Origin: Phycisphaeraceae bacterium
GTDB taxonomy: Bacteria; Planctomycetota; Phycisphaerae; Phycisphaerales; Phycisphaeraceae
Reading direction: 5' to 3'
DNA: 8,702 nucleotides
Assembly: GCA_007119405.1 (NCBI GenBank)
Contig: SKPT01000031.1
Location: 1-8,702 of the forward strand
Numbering within the stretch: the stretch's first letter is position 1; each line of letters opens with the position of its first letter. The notes under the pieces were generated by a model. It did not search any database and was not told the origin of the DNA. It worked only from the letters and a program-made list of their open reading frames with translations. The position numbers were made by a program, and so were the translations under genes. Shown here piece by piece: positions 6,234-8,702 of the stretch.

Positions 6234-7322
6234 TCAGCGATAGCTCTCGACCCGCCCAACCAGCGCCCGCGCGTCCGCCTCGCTCGCCGCGCCACAGGTA
6301 ATGAACATCCCCTCCGGCCCGCAGGCGTCGAGCAGCGGAATCACCTCCTCCGGCCGCACGCCGATCGCCTGCACGCTCTTGCCCGCGGCGAGGATCCGGC
6401 GGTAAAGCTCATACCACCGCGCATTCCCCCCGCTGTCGCCCACCGACAGCTTCGACGGCGTCCACTCCACCGCGTCCAGCGGCTCGATGTCCAGAATCTC
6501 GTCCAGGCTCGGCAGGCATGACTCGCCGTCAAGATGAAACATCGCGTAGTCCAGCCACCGGCACTGCCGGGTCAACGCCGGCTTGACGAAGCGGCTAAAC
6601 GCCGCGGGCCCGAATGTCGAGCACGCGTCGCACTGCACCTTGGCGGTGCGACCCGGGCCCCAGAGGTTGAAGACGAAGCTGTTGCCCCCGGCCGGGTCGC
6701 GCACGAGCTTGTAGAACAACTCGAACGCCTCGAAGTATGCCTCGTTGATCTCCCACACCCGCCGCTCGACCCACGCCGGACGATCCATCATGTCCAGCAG
6801 CAGCGCCTCAGTGCCGCGCAGCGACGCCAGCACGTCGATGTTCTCCACCAGGTCCGGCATGCCGACGACGTAACGTCCCCGGCTGGCCCCGACCAGCGCC
6901 TCGATCATGCGCAGGTGGCGCACAAGCCAGGGATTCCCGCGATCCAGGCGAATCGGCGGCTGCTCATCGCCAGCCTTGTCCTCAAGGACCGGGTGCATCC
7001 AGACGGTCTGGTCGGTCAGCTCGACCCGCGCCCCGAGAAACACGCCCAGGTCGCCGGCCGCGCTCCAGCCGCGCGCGATGGGGAAGGCATCGCCGCCGTA
7101 CCACGTGCTCGCCAGCATATGCTCAGCCTCGCGACAGCGATAGGCCGGATCGTACCAGCGCTGCTCGGGATCGATCGGCTGAGGCGCCGCGGCGCCACGG
7201 GCGCGCGGTGCGGTGATCCAGAAGACGAGTCCACGGCGCGCCCACCATCGCTCATGATGCCTTCGGGCCGTCGCCCAGTCACCATTCGTCATCGGGATCT
7301 GCTCTGATTCGTTGCAACGCAT
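6234..7322 (-). CDS. UroD-fold protein, divergent paralogue (HLDG type)
   Basis: This 362-aa protein is a distant relative of the URO-D superfamily. After an N-terminal helix rich in Arg and Trp (ARRHHERWWARRGLVFWI), it shows the superfamily pattern in weakened form. QCDACSTFGPAAFSRFVKP (230-248) corresponds to the pocket block, YAMFHLDGESCLPSLDEIL (259-277) to the metal-motif region with His263 and Asp265 in place of HxC, and GPEGMFITCGAASEADARAL (335-354) to the C-terminal loop, with Cys343 at the third-ligand position. Similar proteins are annotated only as hypothetical or UroD-like. The ATG at 7322 has AGGA nine bases upstream; the ATG at 7292 (MTNGDW) is an alternative that fits the usual N-terminus but lacks a ribosome binding site. 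It sits between its two paralogues with gaps of 30 and 14 bp. Confidence 0.75.
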   Translation of the reverse strand: MRCNESEQIPMTNGDWATARRHHERWWARRGLVFWITAPRARGAAAPQPIDPEQRWYDPAYRCREAEHMLASTWYGGDAFPIARGWSAAGDLGVFLGARVELTDQTVWMHPVLEDKAGDEQPPIRLDRGNPWLVRHLRMIEALVGASRGRYVVGMPDLVENIDVLASLRGTEALLLDMMDRPAWVERRVWEINEAYFEAFELFYKLVRDPAGGNSFVFNLWGPGRTAKVQCDACSTFGPAAFSRFVKPALTRQCRWLDYAMFHLDGESCLPSLDEILDIEPLDAVEWTPSKLSVGDSGGNARWYELYRRILAAGKSVQAIGVRPEEVIPLLDACGPEGMFITCGAASEADARALVGRVESYR

Positions 7323-7352
7323 GACTCACGGTCCTGGTGGGTAACGGCAGCA

Positions 7353-8459
7353 TCAATCGCCCGCGCTCACGTCCTGCACCCGACCTCGCCCCTGGAACGC
7401 GGCGACCATGGCCAGGAAGTTCTCCGGCGGAATGTCGTTCAGCACGCTGTGGCTGGTCGCCCCCACGTGCCGCGTGTTCGGCGGCAGACGCTCAAGCAAA
7501 TCGCGCACGGCCTGGCGCACCTGCTGCGGCGAGCCGAACGCCAGCGGCCCCGCCACGTCGATGTTGCCGATGAGCGTCAGCCGAGCGCCGAAGCGCTGCG
7601 CCAGCTCGACGATGTCCATGCCATAGGGCTCGATGGGGTTGAGCGAAACGAAGCCCAGGTCGACGATCATGGGGATCACCGCGCGGATGTCGCCGTCGCT
7701 GTGGAAAGTCAGCGGCACGCCCGCCTGCCGCGCCGGCGCGATGCAGCGACGCAGGCGGGGCATCCATGTCTCGACCAGGTATTGCGGGCGAAACAGCAGC
7801 CCGCCCTTGTGACCCAGGTCGTCGCCGACGTGGATGAAGCTCAGCGGGTAGTCCAGCAACGCTTCGAGCACGCGCTGGTTTTCGTCCATCGCCATGTCCA
7901 GCAGTTCGTCGAGCAGCGCCGGCTCGTCGTAGAGGCACAGGCCGAACGCCTCCAGGCCCATTGCCTCGTAGACCTGCGTCAGCCCGGCGGAGAGGTGATG
8001 CCACAGGCCCAGGCCCGTGCCCTCGATGGCCTTGAGGAAACGCTCCAGCGCGCGCTCATCGACCTGCATGGGGGTGATCACGCCCTCGGCCTTGAGCCGA
8101 CGCAGATCGGCCCGGCTGCGCATCGTGCCGCGCGGCACCTGCCCGAACAGCGACGCGGGCTTGGCGAAGAGGGGTCCGCCGATGGCGTCCTGCCCGATCG
8201 CCAGCGCCAGGGCGACGAAGTCTTCGGCGGCGAGGTGCCAGGAGTTGGCGGCCGGCTTGCCCAGGATCGCCTCGCAATTGCGGCGGTCGATGAGGTACTC
8301 CAGGGTCGCCCGGCGGTCGGTGGGTCGGCCGGCGAAGGTATCGAGCAGCCGTTGCCGGTCGCTGTCGCCGCCCAAGCCGTGGCCGCGCGGGTCGACGTGG
8401 TCGCCGGGGGAGAGGCGCTGCTCGTAGGGACGGGGCGTGGTGCTGGGCGAGTCGGTCAT
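7353..8459 (-). CDS. UroD-fold protein, first gene of the operon (HSDG type)
   Basis: This 368-aa protein belongs to the URO-D superfamily. The usual family opening DRQRLLDTFAGRPTDR appears only at residue 34, after a hydrophilic, low-complexity leader, so either the leader is real or the true start lies further in; no internal ATG or GTG offers a better choice. SFIHVGDDLGHKGGLLFRP (207-225) is the pocket block. PLTFHSDGDIRAVIPMI (249-265) carries the metal-motif region as HxD (His253, Asp255). LNPIEPYGMDI and LTLIGNIDV are conserved barrel strands, and HVGATSHSVLNDIPPENFLA (331-350) is the C-terminal loop with His337. The ribosome binding site before 8459 is weak. It is the promoter-proximal gene, divergent from the homocysteine methyltransferase. 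A cytoplasmic methyl-transfer role is inferred from family and context. Confidence 0.8.
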   Translation of the reverse strand: MTDSPSTTPRPYEQRLSPGDHVDPRGHGLGGDSDRQRLLDTFAGRPTDRRATLEYLIDRRNCEAILGKPAANSWHLAAEDFVALALAIGQDAIGGPLFAKPASLFGQVPRGTMRSRADLRRLKAEGVITPMQVDERALERFLKAIEGTGLGLWHHLSAGLTQVYEAMGLEAFGLCLYDEPALLDELLDMAMDENQRVLEALLDYPLSFIHVGDDLGHKGGLLFRPQYLVETWMPRLRRCIAPARQAGVPLTFHSDGDIRAVIPMIVDLGFVSLNPIEPYGMDIVELAQRFGARLTLIGNIDVAGPLAFGSPQQVRQAVRDLLERLPPNTRHVGATSHSVLNDIPPENFLAMVAAFQGRGRVQDVSAGD

Positions 8460-8574
8460 GCAGCGTGCTCGGGCGGCTGGTACGGTTGAGGCCGGGGCCC
8501 GGGAAAATCACCGGCCGCGGGCTCAGTGTACCATGGGGTCCGATCCTATTTTTTACTGATGAGAGCCGCCCGTA
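8460..8574. promoter_or_regulatory. Divergent promoter region between UroD operon and homocysteine methyltransferase
   Basis: These 115 bp must contain the start signals of both units. On the minus strand TACACT (8525-8530) resembles a -10 box. The only AT-rich patch, CCTATTTTTTACTGATG (8545-8561), could serve either direction. No -35 boxes are convincing, and there is no room or pattern for a cobalamin riboswitch. A shared regulator for both units is plausible but not shown. Confidence 0.3.
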
Positions 8575-8702
8575 ATGACGGATTTAATGACCCGCCTCAG
8601 CCACAGCCCGGTGCTCTGCGACGGCGGCATGGGCACCCAACTGCTCGAAGCCGGCCTGCCCACCACCACCGCCGGCGAAGCATGGAACCTCGACCACCCC
8701 GA
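8575..8702 (+). CDS. Homocysteine S-methyltransferase, N-terminal part (cut by window edge)
   Basis: Only 42 codons are visible: MTDLMTRLSHSPVLCDGGMG followed by TQLLEAGLPTTTAGEAWNLD and the start of HP. DGGMGTQLLEAGL and the following GEAWNLD are the first conserved blocks of the homocysteine S-methyltransferase barrel shared by MetH, BHMT and MmuM. These enzymes move a methyl group to homocysteine, making methionine, with zinc bound by three Cys beyond this window. Whether it is a stand-alone enzyme or a MetH-like multidomain protein cannot be seen. The ATG at 8575 has only a weak GATGAGAG upstream; an in-frame ATG at 8587 is an alternative start. It is divergent from the three UroD-fold genes, which fits a joint methyl-transfer pathway. 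Confidence 0.8.
   Translation, partial: MTDLMTRLSHSPVLCDGGMGTQLLEAGLPTTTAGEAWNLDHP

Noticed and set aside
5158..8459. UroD-like genes as heme biosynthesis hemE
   Set aside because: Three copies together, HxC/HxD metal motifs and the methyltransferase neighbour do not fit HemE, and no other heme genes are present.
7449..8489. Long open frame antisense to the first UroD-like gene
   Set aside because: It mirrors a well-recognised gene, shows His/Gln/Arg-rich composition typical of antisense frames in GC-rich DNA, and has no domain or ribosome binding site.
8556..8563. CTGATGAG resembling the hammerhead ribozyme core
   Set aside because: No correctly placed GAAA and no matching stems were found in any permutation; it is probably chance in the AT-rich promoter patch.
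8460..8574. Possible SAM or cobalamin riboswitch before the methyltransferase
   Set aside because: The gap is short and neither the SAM-I core nor a B12-box-like sequence is visible.

Overview
This is a GC-rich bacterial window with strong third-position GC bias in the real genes. A FloA-type flotillin, a run of uroporphyrinogen-decarboxylase-fold (UroD-like) paralogues, a secreted concanavalin-like protein and a glycoside hydrolase remnant together suggest a Planctomycetota bacterium, perhaps of the Phycisphaerae type. That placement is an inference from gene content and style; there is no rRNA or marker gene here to fix it. No tRNA, rRNA, CRISPR array or intact insertion sequence was seen.

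Left part (1-1323): the 5' end of floA runs off the left edge on the minus strand. A gene-free stretch of about 500 bp follows. It contains a 192-bp element (508-699) with 17-bp terminal inverted repeats and a CTAA duplication on each side, which looks like a MITE. Next come two small plus-strand genes: a 63-aa coiled-coil-like orphan and a short secreted protein whose frame appears broken by a one-base loss.

Middle part (1274-4582): on the minus strand are a carboxymuconolactone decarboxylase/AhpD-like protein, a secreted concanavalin-A-like protein and a conserved 60-aa orphan. Divergent from these, on the plus strand, are a coiled-coil plus helix-turn-helix protein and a YiiM-type MOSC protein.

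Right part (4759-8702): three UroD-fold genes sit head to tail on the minus strand with 30-bp and 14-bp gaps, so they are probably one operon. The last is followed, in the same frame after its stop codon, by the C-terminal remnant of a glycoside hydrolase. Divergent from the operon, across 115 bp, starts a homocysteine S-methyltransferase (cut by the right edge). In the methyltransferase branch of the UroD superfamily (MtaA/MtbA/CmuA type) these proteins carry methyl groups to or from corrinoids or thiols. The context therefore suggests a methyl-transfer or demethylation pathway delivering methyl groups to homocysteine. The three paralogues differ at the predicted metal-binding motif (HCCG, HLDG, HSDG), so they probably do different jobs. 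This locus is the best candidate in the window for undescribed biology.
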